Positions 13,542-26,840 of a stretch of DNA of 64,000 nt are shown here, one piece after another (position 1 is the first letter of the stretch; every line of letters begins with the position of its first letter). Source of the DNA: Synchiropus splendidus (taxonomy: Eukaryota; Chordata; Actinopteri; Syngnathiformes; Callionymidae); NCBI RefSeq assembly GCF_027744825.2, contig NC_071335.1, positions 29,105,001 through 29,169,000 of the forward strand, read 5' to 3'. The translations under genes and the position numbers were made by a program. The notes under the pieces are model-generated. The model searched no databases, was not told where the DNA came from, and was given only the letters and a program-made list of their open reading frames with translations.

Positions 13542-14023
13542 GGTCCATTTATGCATGAAGTTGTTCCCCTACGTTTCATCCGATGTTAGCGTCACTGATC
13601 ACCTGCCTCCATGCGTTCTATACATTGGTATTGCTGTTCAACAACAGATCCACCAGGAGGCGCAGCCCAGAGTCAAAAGTTAGCGAAAACTACAAATCAA
13701 AATTACCACAGTGATAATATACCTTTTGCAATAGAGACGAAAACAGAGGCAGTGTTGTTGGAGGGGGTGGGCCCTGGAGTGTTAAGTATATCGTGACTAG
13801 AGGATGGAGAATTTCCGCCATTGTTAGGTCTTTTTTGTGCCTCATAGATATATGAATCGGGTAGTAACAGCAGCACCGCCCCCAACAGTTTCCAGTGGTA
13901 CTGCTCCATTTGATCCGTATCTGTAAGCCTTGTGGAAACATGCAGAAATAGGGACAAAAATATTGTAGCGCACAGGCTCCGCCCATATCTGGATCCGTGG
14001 GTAACATTGAGTATGAATGGGCC
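13542..14023 (+). mobile_element. Harbinger-type non-autonomous element, copy 1
   Basis: The 482-bp element starts GGTCCATTTATGC, and its right end read from the other strand starts GGCCCATTCATAC: imperfect short terminal inverted repeats. It shares with 29850-30323 (474 bp) the blocks TTGGTATTGCTGTTCA, ATCCACCAGGAGG, AGAGTCAAAAGTT, CGAAACAGAGGCAGTGT-type sequence, GAGGATGGAGAATTT and ATCTGGATCC. GAGGATGGAGAATTT aligns with the EDGEF block of HARBI1-like transposases, but the frame is ruined here. Flanks are TTTAAAA and TTAAATA, compatible with a T/A-rich PIF/Harbinger target, though no exact 3-bp duplication is evident. Confidence 0.6.
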
Positions 14024-17000
14024 TTAAATACAGTAAGAAATGTGAATGTTTTGTTGGTGCAGTTTTAATATTGGTGCGACAAATGGTTTCTAGCTTCTTT
14101 GACTTCCTACCTTTGTTGACATTGCAGAGATAAAAATCAGGATTTCTGCTCTCCACAGACGCTCTGAGCAAAACTCCTGTTCCTTAAATCAACAGTGATC
14201 CGGGCACTTCCCACTTGAGTGTCTTCCATATTAAAAAGTGACACTTTAAATGTTTCCAGACGGATATTGCCTGGGACAACAAATCTCTCCGAGCTAATTG
14301 CTTCCAGAATCATAAATCAAAGCTGTTTTAACTTTAATGAATTTCCACCATGTTCCAATCGAGCCAAGAGATGAGACTCCTTTGAGTGCATTGAAGCGTG
14401 TCGACACGGCCGCTATCAGATCATATATCAATGCCACTATCCGTTTGCCACATCTTCCTGCAGCCCCCGCTCAGTCAGATATCAGTACAAATGAGCAAAC
14501 AATAGGCCGATGAGCGTGAGTCACTGGATCTTCATGGGCTGGGTACGGATTTGAACGTCACATTGTGGGCCTTTATCAGGACCAGTACTATCTGGGCTGT
14601 GTAATGCATGCTAAATCCACATGGAATAATCCTCAGTTTTATTTTTGTTGAATAAAAAAAAAACCTTGATGCGAGTCTCCAAAATGCTTTTCATCAGTTT
14701 CCATGAAGTCTGCATCCCCCCTTCATTTATCTCAAAAAAGCTAGTTGAGATATCAGTCATTCGCTTCATTTCCTCCCTTTGAGTGATGCCTAGAGCTTCA
14801 GGCAAAGAAAGCGCAGGAAATCATGAAAACAAATTTGTTCTCAGTTAAAGGGCCCGCACGAAGCAGAAAAGACGAATCCTCACGTTCTGCTCTTCCCCAA
14901 TGTGGAAACACATTTTGTTAGGATCTGACCCTGTTCTCCCTTACTTGACCGTGTGGCGTGGTTTGACCAGAGGAAACTCTGACATAGACGGTTCTCAAAA
15001 GTGCCCATTTCCTCTGAGACCAAGAATAAAGGGTATTATGAGGAGCCCCGTAACCTTTCCCAAAGACCTCTGGGTGAAAGGGAGTGACCTGCTTCACATC
15101 TGCGCTTGAGTATTGAATGTGTGCATGTGTCATGAGAATTTTTAACCACATCAGGCAAACAGCAGATCAAGCTTTTTCTTCAATTATTGTGGCACCGTGT
15201 TTGCAGGGAAAGACATGAACTGATCGAGGGCAAAGGACATTTCTGCTGTAATCGGATTGTTAGCTTTTTTAGCATAAAGAATCGATACTGAATGAATGCT
15301 TTCGCCAACATGCCCTACACAGTGTTACAAAAAAAAACATTGAAGACGCTAACAACTGCTATTATGTGGATTAGAAGAGCAGAGGTCAAATGTGGTTCGA
15401 TGCAACATACAGTTCACCAGCCTTTTGAAATCATCAGAATATTCAGATCTCAGGAACCCACTGAATAAAGTTGTTACCCAAGCATGGCAAGCTAACTTTA
15501 TTCACTGAACTCATGCTGTCTATCACTTCCTTATGTGCCGTCTCCTTCACAGGATGTAGCAGCATGACTTGTATTGCATTGCTTCCCGTTGTTTAAAGTG
15601 GAATCATGTGGACAGTTGAAATAGCCCCATTGTTATGTTCGTAAATCTGACTTGGAAAAATATGTTTCCCTGTGTCAATGTAACTTTAAACAAACTGATG
15701 AAGTGATACTTCTCTGCTTCATTGTGTTGTTTTGCTACCAGATTGATATTAGATGGCTCAGCGATTAGATTTGATCAAGTTGAGAAATAACTATGAAGGA
15801 TCATCACTTGTGACCAATGGATTGAAATCTATTGCAGTTGTTCTGTTTAACTGGTGACTATTATGGATCAGGAATAAACTGCAATACAAGATTCAAAAAT
15901 AGCTAACAGGAAATTATTCTCTGCTAGATGTCGCAAGTTGGGACATGAAACCGACTGAATCCGTGTTGCAAGACAGCAGAAATGGCAATTATAGGGCAGC
16001 TCTCTATTGCTAAGGACATCATCTGTGAAACTGAAATACAATATTGGCAAACACATTTATTCAGCAAAGCCCAACGAAATGATCTTTCCATTACTGCATA
16101 ATGCAGAAATAGTTGTGTTTAAATAGATGCATAGAGGCTGGTGTCAGACCTCAGTGTTTTACCGTCACATTCCCCCTCTCTGCTTGGAATGTTACAAATG
16201 TAACATGTGCGTCTACGAAGATCGCAAGAGTCACTTGAGTGTCAGTATTTGACGTCTTGGTAGTGAGAATGCGACTGACAAACCCTTTCAATATGTGCTT
16301 GCAATATATTCGTTAGAGGTTATATACATTGAAAATGTATCATGTTTTTATCACAAATTTGTCGCGAAAGAGCTGCGTGTGATCCAAAGTGGTTCAGTGT
16401 GATGTGGCTGTTGACTCTGTGAGTTTACAATTTGACAAGTTCCTTTCTTTATGATGGGATTCTAAATGTGCCTTTAAAATGGACTTCTGTACCCGAAAAA
16501 ACTATGACATTCATGGACTGGGACTTAGCTGCGGTCAAATCCTGTATGTCCAAACGCAGCTCAGTACACTTAAAAGGCAGGGAACAGAGGAACACAAAAC
16601 AGGATGAGGATAATAGATCAGAAGTGCAGCTGTCATGAGGAGCATTACAGCAAATAAAAGTGATAGAGGATGTTGTGTAACTGCGAGAAATATTTACCTG
16701 TTATTTACAGCGCAGTGATTTTCACTTGGCTCCGAGTGCGCGCCATGTTACTGCGGTAATTGAATGAAAGAGGGAATGGCCACCAGACAAATCATTCTGA
16801 CTCGACAAAGTAGGTGGTTAAGCCAAGATCGAGATCTCGGTGTGAGGTGGTGTCCCAGTCTTCAAACCCTGCGGACCCAAGGAAGGAGTTGAAGGTTCTC
16901 GACTCCTCCCCGAAGCCCTTCTTATCTTGCGTGCTGTGAAAAATCATTATGTTGACAATGAATATCAATGAAGTTTGGATGAACTCGAAGGGTGAAAATA

Positions 17001-20000
17001 TGATTCATTGGGATTGTTGCCCAGCAAGGAAGCGATTTGTTTCCATTGTTGAAAATGCCCTCCATTACCTTATTACGCTGGGTCATTGACTGAATGTTGC
17101 TGCTTAATTGTGCATTTAACCGAATTTGTTTGCTCGTAGCTCTAAACATGCAAATGCAGTGCTCACAGAATTTCTCCGTAATTCCATCCTTAAACACAGG
17201 GAAACATCCGGAGCATGTAATAGGAAAACAAGGGACTTTGGCTGGGGGAAGTCACAGTTTTACAACAGCGAAACAAAATTGTCTTAGAATGTGCGTGTGA
17301 CTTGTTATAGTTTTAGCTGAAGGTGAAGTTGTTAATGCCAATAATGATACTACATCATATTAGGAAATTCACGCAATGAGCTCAGGACGCACGTTCAAAT
17401 AAAAATATCCTATTAAATTCATGTAAAGTGAATATTTGTGTGCAATGTCATACACACTTGGGTCATGGACAATTTCCTATTTGTGATTCTTTACAGTATC
17501 AAACACAGCAGGTGTTGTAACCAGGGAACTATTTTATTCTCAATAATCGATTCTCACATATTAATAGCATAGCTTTGCATCAAAGTAAACATTTTTAAAT
17601 CCTCACTTTCCGCATTTTAAAATGGTCACCTTGCTCGAAACGGTCTGTTTACATTGACTGAGCTTTGGAGGAAGGACTACAAAAATGGCTGATATGCCGT
17701 GTCCAAGCCGCCATTCAGACTCAACTGATCAAAAACCCCTCAAATGAACCAATGAGTTAATAAAAACAAAACTGCTTCACACATATCTGGACAAGCTCCA
17801 TGACAGTTTTCTGCTAAACTGTCAACGCAGTTGCTTTTGTGAGAGGCAAATACAGGTTCCTGCCCCTCACAGCCAAAGGTTCTATCTTGACCAAAACCCT
17901 CAGCACACGTTGCTAAAATAGCTGATTGGGAAAGTTAATAGAGATGTCCTTTATGACGCCCACAGTGGGGAAATTCAACATGTCACAGCAGCCAATGACG
18001 ACAAAGACAACGACACATATGCCAAAGAGATTAAAGACAGCAAACATCAAAGACATTAACAAAACATCAGCATACATTTGAAAAAATAAAAAAAAAGTGA
18101 ATCTACGTATTGATGTCCTCAGTTAATGAGTTTGTTAAATATGTATTGTCGTCGAGTTAGTCTTCAGCTTTGTTGTTTTTATTTTTAATTGCACCTACAG
18201 TGATCTGTAGAATGCGGCGAGTGACTCGGGAGAGGAAGACAGTGAAGGCAGAGCCCTAAATTAGACGTTGGAAGTTGAGACTGGGAGGATGCTGTTGACA
18301 CTTCTGGGAGATAAACAGGCTCTGGAAGCTGGGGAGGAAGTACCAGAGCGCTGCAAAAAGGAAGTGTTAGGATTCATACTGCCAAACCTCTGACAAATTG
18401 GATGGCTCACTTAGTCGACCTCACCACTGTTGCCTCAAACCTGGGACCAAGACTGAGTTCATGTCGACAAAAGTACATCGATGACAGGTGAAGATGTTGG
18501 GAGTAAAGCTTGTGTAAACACAAGTTTTGGGCTTCAGTCATGAAGACCAAAGGGGCAGAGGTGAAGAGGAGAGTGGCGGAAAGGGACGCTTTATAGGACT
18601 CTAGCAAGACCTACCATGAGGTTTTGCGTAGACACAGTAGAGGCAGAGTTGGTCATCAGAATTGAAGGTGCTCAGTTTTTCAAAGCACATTATGCTCAAT
18701 GTTCCGTACATATTCGGCGACGGTAACGTCGTTTGAAAGGAAGGACAGGCACATTTTCGTACACGGAGAAAAAGCGTAAATGGGCCTTTGTTTGGAGAGA
18801 CTGAATTATTTTATAAGAGGGACATTTTATGTTGAAAAGTTTTGAGACAATTTCAGGAGGTCTGATGGTTTGGACTCATGGAGAGACAGGGAACATCTTG
18901 GACATTGGTCTCATGTCTCACCCTAACACCGCCACATGGTTTTGAGTGCCCTCCGACGTGATTGGCGTGCCTAAGAATTCGGACAACACTTGTGTAAAGA
19001 CAGCATGTCATTGGCTGCCGTGCTGTGTTTTCTTTAATTCATATCGAGTGTTGGTGGTGTTCTGAAAATGCTAGCTCCAACGTTTTTGCCACCTCTTGCA
19101 TCGGCGCTGATAATCTCACTTGGTTTGGTGACAACAGAGAAGAAATGGACGGAGCCGAAGGTGGCTTCACCGCTAAGTTGAGGTGATAGATCTGTTCGAG
19201 GTTTGACCATGTTCACGTTAGCCTGGATGCTAGCTGACTGTTGTTTGTTAGGAAATGAAAACAAACGGTTGTTCATACATGTTGCATTGTTCATGTTGTC
19301 GGACGCGGTAGACAATTTGGGTTGCTAACATGTGATACGAGAGAAAGTAAACAAACAGAAGAGTAGTCCGCCTAACTAAAAAGTCCCTGTTGTCCTGTCC
19401 AACACAGTTTTTAAATACTTTGGTGTCCTGGAAATCTTTCCACACTTCATATTCCCACTTCGTTTCAAGTCAGCTCCGGAGCCCTATCGGTTTGAAGGGA
19501 TCATTTCAACGGTGGTGAACGGCAGTTAGTATTGGAACACACGACACTTACACGAGAATGGGCAAAAACAAGTCTTTGGGTGAGAAATGGGACACATCCT
19601 TCAACCTGGAAACCATGTATGTAATTGCATTGAAGCTCACAGCCCTGCTGCATGCAGCAGAAGAAACATGAGATCTACCATTCGGTCTCTGAGACCCGAC
19701 TGTTAAAGTGAATTTATTGAGATCATTGGTAAATTATTGCCGTAGCCAGGCCATTAACAACCACAGTTTTTACACAGTATAGTGAGACCACACGCTGTTG
19801 TTCGTGGCGCAGAAAATGTCGACGTGAAAGGGTAAAACACACAGCACATAATGACGATCTTGTGCGTGTATAAATAATCTCAGAGGGGCAGCGGTATATT
19901 AGCGCCACAGACAGCAGGTGACAAGCACCCTTCGGTGAGCAGCTCATGTGGATGTGGCCTCACAGCAACCACCGTCACCGACAGCAGACATCTGTGGATT

Positions 20001-21119
20001 CCAGCAGAGATGCCCGTCTAATTGGTCAGAGGAAAGTGCTAACACAATGCTTTCGCATTTTCCCCACATATAACACGGTGTGAAATTAAACCCCTCCTAT
20101 CTTTTCATATCGGCGCCTGATATCTTTCATATCAGGATTTATTTTAATTTCGTCGGACTTGATGAAATGCTTTACATTCTGTGTCCGGCCAAAATGAAAG
20201 TAGCACACTTCAAGACATAAAACCCTATTTTTCTTTTTTTTTTTTTTTTTGCTGCAGCATGTATCCTGTTGTGCTATTCATAAATCTTATAATAAAAATG
20301 ACTCCATCCGAGGAGGGGAAAAAAAAAAAGGATTTCGTTCAATTCTGCACAGCAAGAGTGTGCACCAGCACTGGCGTGCACAACATCATCGTGTTTTACT
20401 GAGATGATTTTATGTACACTGCCACGCATTTTGGCTTTCTCTTCAGCACTTTCAATCAGACTGAACAGCAGCCAAAGGCTCTTACTTCGCCGACCGTCGA
20501 ATCTTTATACCCATGACTTGGGGCTGGCTGGCTGGATAATTTGCATGCCCATCATTCTTATTTGTTTTATGACAGCTCTTTACTGGCTGCCATTTTGTTC
20601 AAAAAAAAACAGAACACCTGATTATCATAATGCAGTTTCATTCCTGCCATGATCTATTGGAGCTAGTATCAACTCATGGCGCTTTATCAAAGGCTCCATT
20701 GTTGTTGCATTGCGCCATCATAAAGACGGAGGCCTTGAAAACACATGATAAAAAGAGGTCATAATTGCGTAGACTGAGAAGGAAATTTACTGCCTTCATA
20801 AAGACTGGGAGTTAAACATGCCAGTGGATGCTAAAAATACATTTGCGTATGGCGCTGTTTCAGAAAACAATGCACAGTAGCTGCGTCTTTCATGTATACG
20901 TAGCAACAGATTGCCACAGCAAGTTACCTTCTTCCTCCTGAACACTTCTTGATCATCCTCCTCAAACACATCTTCTTCTAACTCCATTATTCTTCATCCA
21001 GCACTCTCCACGTGGCCATACTGTGCCATCTGGACTCCCGAACTTTGTGCCTCTAATGGAGTGTTTTCCAGCCAGTGTGTGGCACACCCAGGTTACCGGT
21101 TGTGCGGTAGGGAATGATC
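14024..21119. other. Long non-coding stretch, nothing recognised
   Basis: Seven kilobases without an element or gene that I can name. Small frames exist on both strands, all without motifs. The sequence is even in composition and lacks long simple repeats apart from a T run at about 20231-20249 and an A run at 20320-20329. Conserved regulatory elements could be present, but one sequence alone cannot show them. Confidence 0.4.
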
Positions 21120-21780
21120 CAATTTCACCGAATTGGTCTGGAAATATTTTGAAACAAATAAGGATCTCTGGCCAAAAATGACCCAAAACATTTTATTTTT
21201 ATTTTTACCGCCAAAAACTAGAGGTTATGATGGCGCAAGCAAAACTGGGGGGGTCTTCCAGATGCAGCCAACAGTTCTCAGGCGTGGAAGTATTTTTGAG
21301 ACAGTGCGACAAATCGCAGTACACAAGAAGTGTTACGCCGAAATTACTACAGTGGGTGTCTTTGCAACTACTTCGCATTTATTACATGCCGAAAAGCCTC
21401 TTCGAGCAAAGGCGAGTCTTGGCTAGCTCATGGCGAACTTCAGCCAACAGTCATGTCACAAAAGTGCGTCTGAATAAAAAACATTTCTGCATCTCTCGTC
21501 TTGCCCACTTTGAGCGGTTAACTGTGCTACGTGAACAAAGACAAATACACTGTTTTTACAGTATGTCAGCACAGGACTCCCTGAGATCTATTCCGACCCA
21601 CGGAATGTCACTGTGACTGTACTTGATCTGCGTTATAAATTATTATGAAGGTAGAAATTTAACAGCATGCATGCAGTGAACCTGCAAGAGGGAGAAGCAC
21701 AGAATGAAGAAAGACTGACCCGTCTCGCTGCAACCTTGTTGACTGACATGCCAGCAGCTCAAATACAGTGTGCACCATGG
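21120..21780 (+). pseudogene. hAT-family (BED/ZBED-like) transposase relic
   Basis: Frame 1 opens with LVWKYFETNKD at about 21130-21165, like the VWkyF start of a BED zinc finger. Near 21370-21400 it has TTSHLLHAEKP, where BED transposases have a TSNL-HL-HHP block. Much further on, 21613-21639 reads VTVLDLRYK, close to the hallmark TxALDPRYK motif of the hAT catalytic region. In-frame stops fall between these blocks and the middle of the protein is missing, so only the two ends of a transposase survive. Hyphenated consensus motifs are from family knowledge; the alignment is by eye. It need not be the source of the miniature hAT-like elements in this window. Confidence 0.45.
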
Positions 21781-22478
21781 CAATCTTAGTTTTGATGAAC
21801 TGTTATGCTTTCGACCTGCCGAGAATATATGGTGATATCTTTCGGCAGTTGGATTTGTTCTGAATGCACACCATTTAGCATTTTACTGTGGTTAACAAAA
21901 ATGTATGCAACTCAATTTTGAAGTTTTATTTTGACAATCTTTGGACAGTCGGTGTACATCATTCATGACTTGGTTAAAATTTCACTCATTCATGAAAACA
22001 TGCCTATAATTTCATTTCATTTCATAATGCGTATTGTTGAAAGTATCATTTTGTTAGTGATGTATCATTCGAAGCAAAAATGAATGTGACTGCAGAGCAC
22101 TGATATTTGTGAGTTATGCACACAGTCGGAGCCATAAGTGCAATGGTGCTAATAATTGGCGTAATAGTTGTTGCGGTGTTCAGTTCCTCAGTTTCTGTCT
22201 TGGCCAAGGATTTTCATTTCAGTCCGTCCCCTACTTCTGAGTAAAGTGTCTGCGGCTTTTTATTTTCTCCACTAAGTAAAATGCATTTTCAACAATTTGA
22301 ACAAGGCACACTTTGCCCAAGGTTCCTCTGGTGACATGCCTTTGGATTTTTCAACGAAAATAAGTGTGCCACGGCTCCAAACAGATTGAAAACCTCGCAC
22401 TTTTCTGATCCAGTCTTTCACAACGACAACCTGAGTGTCTGAGTGTCTATCATGGCAGGTTTCTGTGGTCCTACATGG
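21781..22478. other. Non-coding, nothing recognised
   Basis: No motif or repeat seen apart from proximity to the LINE scrap that follows. Confidence 0.45.
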
Positions 22479-22610
22479 CTTCCCTTTCATTCCGGCAGCT
22501 GCTCCTCTGTCACACAACTCTCCTGACAGTCTTCCCCACCTGTTCCATCCTGCTTGCACTCTCTTCTTCACCTCTCTCAATCTTGACCGATCATAATTTG
22601 GCAAAGACAA
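22479..22610 (-). pseudogene. LINE reverse-transcriptase C-terminal fragment (RTE-type)
   Basis: The minus strand reads EVKKRVQAGWNRWGRLSGEL followed by CDRGAAAGMKGK. This matches the remembered fish LINE pattern EVK-RVQAGWN-WRKVSGV-CDRRV-A-MKGK, which follows the polymerase domain in RTE-type ORFs. The open frame runs on to 22272, but downstream of MKGK the expected VYKTVVRPAMLYG is not present, so the copy is broken. Same orientation as the scraps at 11621-11768 and 47500-47745, but a different part of the protein. Confidence 0.65.
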
Positions 22611-23322
22611 TAAAAGTCAGCAAACTTCATGTCTCCACTGGCAAAATATAAAAGTGTTTCTACTTCCTCTTTCCATTTTTATGCAACGCAACTCACATTT
22701 ATATCCAAAATGCCCTCGAGCCACTTGAAAAGCAGATATGTGTCCTGACGCTCTGTGGATTCGGTTGTCAACATTGTCACAACGATGATTTGTGTAATTG
22801 TCATATCGTTAACTGGCACAAATGTGCAATGCAAAACAGATAATTAACTTTTTCCCCCTCCACAAAAGAGTTGGCAACACTGACATGCTGATGCACGATG
22901 ATGCCAGAATTGCAGGTATGTAACCTGCAGGGTAGAGAATGAAAACGCTTCTGGGCAGCTGGCCATCCCATCACTTCGGAGACTTCAGAGGCACAGATCC
23001 AGAATCTGCTGCTCATCTCTGCAATGACTGAGGGGAAGCAGTGTTTCTGTATCAGTGAGTCCTCGCTCCCATAATTGATTTGACTAAACTTTTTGCATTA
23101 AAGTATCAACTGCAACATGAATCCGATTTGTAATAAAGACAGCTCTACGGCATGAAAAAAAGGCAAACTGGCTATGCAGCTATAACACTGAATAACACAG
23201 ATGTGTTACTTAGATGGAAAGCATCGCACAAGTATGTTTTTTTTCTCTCCCTTCAATTCTGTAAATAAACAAAAAAAGAAGGAGTCCCAGGTCCACTGAT
23301 CACACTGAAGCAGAAGACACGT
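22611..23322. other. Non-coding, nothing recognised
   Basis: No gene or family recognised. Confidence 0.45.
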
Positions 23323-23387
23323 GGCAGCTAGGATGATAACAACAACAACAGACATGGAGGAATCCCTGAACAAAAGCTAACAAAAGC

Positions 23388-23452
23388 AGTCTGTTTGCTT
23401 TTGTTTGCTTTTGTTTACACAATGGCCTTTTGTTTACACGATGGCCAGGGTT
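23388..23452. repeat. Short local tandem duplications
   Basis: TTTGCTTTTG is repeated in tandem, then TTTTGTTTACAC-ATGGCC occurs twice with one base changed. Looks like replication slippage in a T-rich patch. Confidence 0.7.
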
Positions 23453-23507
23453 TCCACTACTCTGAATGTACTTGAAATTTTTATAACATTGAAATTCTTA
23501 TACAAAT

Positions 23508-23668
23508 CTTTTCAAGACATTAGAAGAGCTTTAGTTTAAATAAGGTGATATAAAACCGTGAATATTGCCACCATCCTGATTTATTGTGCAATTGTCAAAC
23601 TGATGCAAAATAAACAATACTTTGTTGTAGCATACCAAATTCATTCAAACTGAAAAATGTGGCTTCTT
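23508..23668 (+). repeat. Duplicated module, copy A
   Basis: Carries GAGCTTTAGTTTAAATAAGG, TGATATAAAAC, TGATTTATTGTG, AAACTGATGCAAAATAAACA and ACCAAATTCATTCAAA, all present in the same order in 24286-24475. The start of a second shared block (GCTAGGATGAT with a CAA-rich run) lies on either side of it at about 23330 and 23708. Direct orientation. No coding frame is kept, so this is a non-coding segmental duplication or two fragments of one dispersed repeat. Confidence 0.75.
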
Positions 23669-24285
23669 CTATATATTATATATTATTCTGAAAGATGGAC
23701 GCCGGAGCTAGGATGATGATAAAAACAACAACAACAAACATAGGTTACTGAGAATATGTTACTTGGACTTATGTGGGGTGTAATGGCAGGCAGTTTGCAC
23801 TTTTTTTTTTGGTTTGTATTTTCATTGTTCATTAAATTGTGCACTTCTTACTTCATGTAATGACGTTTGGTCATGCTTTTATTTTGTAGTTGCTTTGTTG
23901 CTGGTGCAAGAACAATATCCCGAGCCCCCTGTGCATGCGTGACTGCTCGTGCAGAGATACTCGACACACGTTGTTCCTGATGTACAGAGAGAGATGTATG
24001 TTCTGCCTGTTGATCAGACACTTGTCTGTATCACCATTTTGAAGTGACAAGCGAAGGAGTGCAGTCGGGCCAACTGTTTTATTTAGCGCTCTTGGAAGGC
24101 GATTGTTCGAACGCATGTGCGTATAGTATGTAGATTGGATGACTGCGTCGTGTAATATGCATGTGCTTTTCTGTTTATTATTCTGTAGTTTTCACAGTGC
24201 AAACGGACAATAAAAGCAACAGTATTGAAACTCAACGTCTGTCGAAATTATTCCAAGGGGCAAGTTTCATTTTAAGACAGGTATT
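23669..24285. other. Spacer between duplicated modules, possible LTR-like tail
   Basis: Contains a GCTAGGATGATGATAAAAAC block (23708 on), then unrelated sequence. Near 24205-24240, GGACAATAAAAGCAACAGTA is a polyadenylation-signal-like stretch such as is found in LTRs, but I find no matching terminal TG/CA pair or flanking duplication. Left unassigned. Confidence 0.3.
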
Positions 24286-24475
24286 TTCTAGACATCTAAA
24301 GAGCTTTAGTTTAAATAAGGTGATATAAAACTTGAATATAGCCACCATTGTGATTTATTGTGCCAAACTGATGCAAAATAAACAACATTTTGTTGTTTAA
24401 ATGTATGTATGTATGTATGTATGTATGTATACCAAATTCATTCAAATTGAAAAATGTGGCTTCTTGTGGCAAATA
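24286..24475 (+). repeat. Duplicated module, copy B, with a (TATG)n insertion
   Basis: Same ordered blocks as 23508-23668. Where copy A has GTTGTAGCATACCAAATTC, copy B has GTTGTTTAAATG, then an array of TATG units (24401-24430), then TATACCAAATTC. The array therefore arose inside copy B or was lost from copy A after duplication. Confidence 0.75.
24401..24430. repeat. (TATG)n microsatellite
   Basis: About seven tetranucleotide units inside duplicated module B. Confidence 0.95.
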
Positions 24476-26840
24476 TACTTAAACCATTAAACTGCGATTA
24501 ATTGAGATGAATTCATCACCCCTAATTGTAATTCAAAAGCACTCTGACATGGGTAATGTTCAGCAATATGACTACCGTCTGGACGATGGAGAAAGACACA
24601 GGAATATTAGCCGCTGGATTTAAGAAGGAAAAAAGAGCGTGTTCATACATGAGCAGCACTGGACAGTAAGCTGCAGGTGCAGTGGTGCTCTGTGCGCCAT
24701 GGAAAGGTCAGTGGTTATGAGCGCAAGAGGATCACTTCCCGAACAAACCTCACTGCTCCTGTGACAGTGAATTACTCTTTTGTGAGATCAATGAAGTCTG
24801 TCTTATCTTAAACTAGCTTTGAAAACGGGGTCCAAGCATCGAGACTGACTCATGAGACTAACTCGGCAATGTTCTCAGCTGCTGCTTCTCATCTGCGGTC
24901 CTCCAGGAGATCGGCTCTGCTGGCAGAGCTGCGGACACTTGGGCAAAAACATCGTATTTTGAGCGCTTTAAGGAAATTTTAACACCTGTGTTTTCAGCAG
25001 TTTGATATGATGAGGCTCAATATTTTGGCCGGATGACGTTCTGACCAGATCTGGCCAACGATTGTGTTGATGAGATAGGTTTACCAACACATATTTAAAC
25101 CTCAGTGCCCAATAACAAAAGGATATGAAGTTGTTGGACTAATAACGCTGCATAAGTCCAACAGTCAATTTGATGGTCCATTCAAATTACAATACATTAC
25201 TCACACTACATGAGGTAGTAATTTGGGTGGAAGTATTTCGACGGAAAAAAAAATAACGCTGCTGTCAGAAAAAATATTCTACTTATTATAGATTCTGTGA
25301 TACACTGGGGTCAAACATTCTCAATTACCATGTGAAGACAATGTGATCAATGATGGATGAAATATTCTCATTGTTTAATGTGTAGTACTGAAAAACAAGT
25401 CGGATACTGGGACACACATTTTGGTAACCTGCTGCAAGAAACCGATGTGGATTTTTGGGAGGCGTTTCAGTCTTCTACTGCAGTTAGTTGCTGTGCATCA
25501 CCAGAAAAATGCTCTGAAAGATGAGCTCCCTGTGAAGACTTTGAATAGATCATCTGGAGATAGACCCCTAGTGGTGCTCAAGCACCGGCCCTTTTTCCAT
25601 TGTATGACAAAAGTGCCTCTTGATAAAGCCCACTTTTTTTTAGATAAATGCTCAACAAAGTTGCTCTTTTTTGTATCAGCGAAATGCATTTTGGCATCTG
25701 ATGGGGCATTTGAGTTCTTGCAAGACATTGGAACCCAAGTATGTGTGGTACAATCCACAGACAACAAGGAGAACTGAGGGTGAGTCGAACACACAAGCAG
25801 AGTCAGGGAACTGCATCTGAGAAGGGAGATAAACTGGAGGATCAATAAGATGTAAGAAATAAAACAAGAACAGAAACAAGTGGCGGTCAACCCACGCTTG
25901 CGAAGGGCAAACAAAATGCACAAGTGACACGAACAACACGGAACAAAGCGATGGAAATAGAACAAAGTTCTGAACACTTGCACAGAAAACGTAGCATTCA
26001 GAACTGGCTCACAGATCTTTTCTACAAAAGAAGAAGAAGAAGAAGAAATACACATCACAAGTGAAGGAAAACCACACAGAGTCAAGACGTTATGTTTCAG
26101 GCACACAGCAATGGAACAGGAGAGCTTTCAACCAGGTGAGGAGGCTTGACATTGCATTGTGCTTCCAGGTGTGTGCCATCAGCTGACACTGACTCAATGC
26201 CAAATTGAAGGAGACGAAATGAACAAACCGAATCAACAACAATAATTCTAAGAATAGTTTTTTTCTTGCATTTTTTCTGGCTCCTGCCAACTGAAATGCC
26301 TGATGCCCTGTCACCATACATTTATAGGACAGGAATATATTTCCAAATTCAGCATATAGTAGGTGCACCGTATTGCATCATGTCTGCATGTCAGTCTAAG
26401 TTTCTATATGGATGTTTTTGCAAAAATGGTCCATCAGGACATATCACAAATCATCGCTGAGTATTTCACAAGAAATTATTGAACCCGCCCGGCAAAAACG
26501 TCAAAGCTGAGTGAGTCAGCCGTCTAGTTATACTTTCATTTATTTCTCCATTTTTAGTCACATTTATTGACTGCCTACCCGTAGCTGGAGGTATTTTACT
26601 CTTTATTTATTTTTTTTAACCACTGGGCACAGGAAGAAAGGGAGCTTTTGTGTTGATCCGTACCTCAAGTCACCCCATAGTTGTCACACAGCTACCTCAC
26701 AAAGTCAGGTCAGTTTCAATACGCAAAAAACAAAACAAAACAGGAATTCAGTGGAGACTTCCTGCAGAACTGAAGCCATTGATGTGGACAAATCTGTTAT
26801 TACCATGGTTCCATGAATAAAAGAAAAAAAAAAAGATGTA
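24476..26840. other. Non-coding; possible old repeat at 25780-26180
   Basis: The 202-codon minus-strand frame (25498-26106) and the 118-codon plus frame facing it have no motif I know and overlap each other. Part of the minus frame is serine from an (AAG)n tract at 26027-26047. The 25780-26180 stretch, with AACACACAAGCAGAGTC and later CCAGGTGTGTGCCATCAGCT, has the feel of a worn fish repeat, but I cannot name it. Confidence 0.35.

Noticed and set aside
24200..24245. AATAAA-containing stretch as the end of an LTR or a host transcript
   Set aside because: No TG...CA ends, no second LTR, no target duplication and no upstream coding sequence.
25498..26106. 202-codon minus-strand frame
   Set aside because: Serine run from an (AAG)n tract, no recognisable domain, and a 118-codon plus-strand frame overlaps it. 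Chance frame in non-coding sequence.
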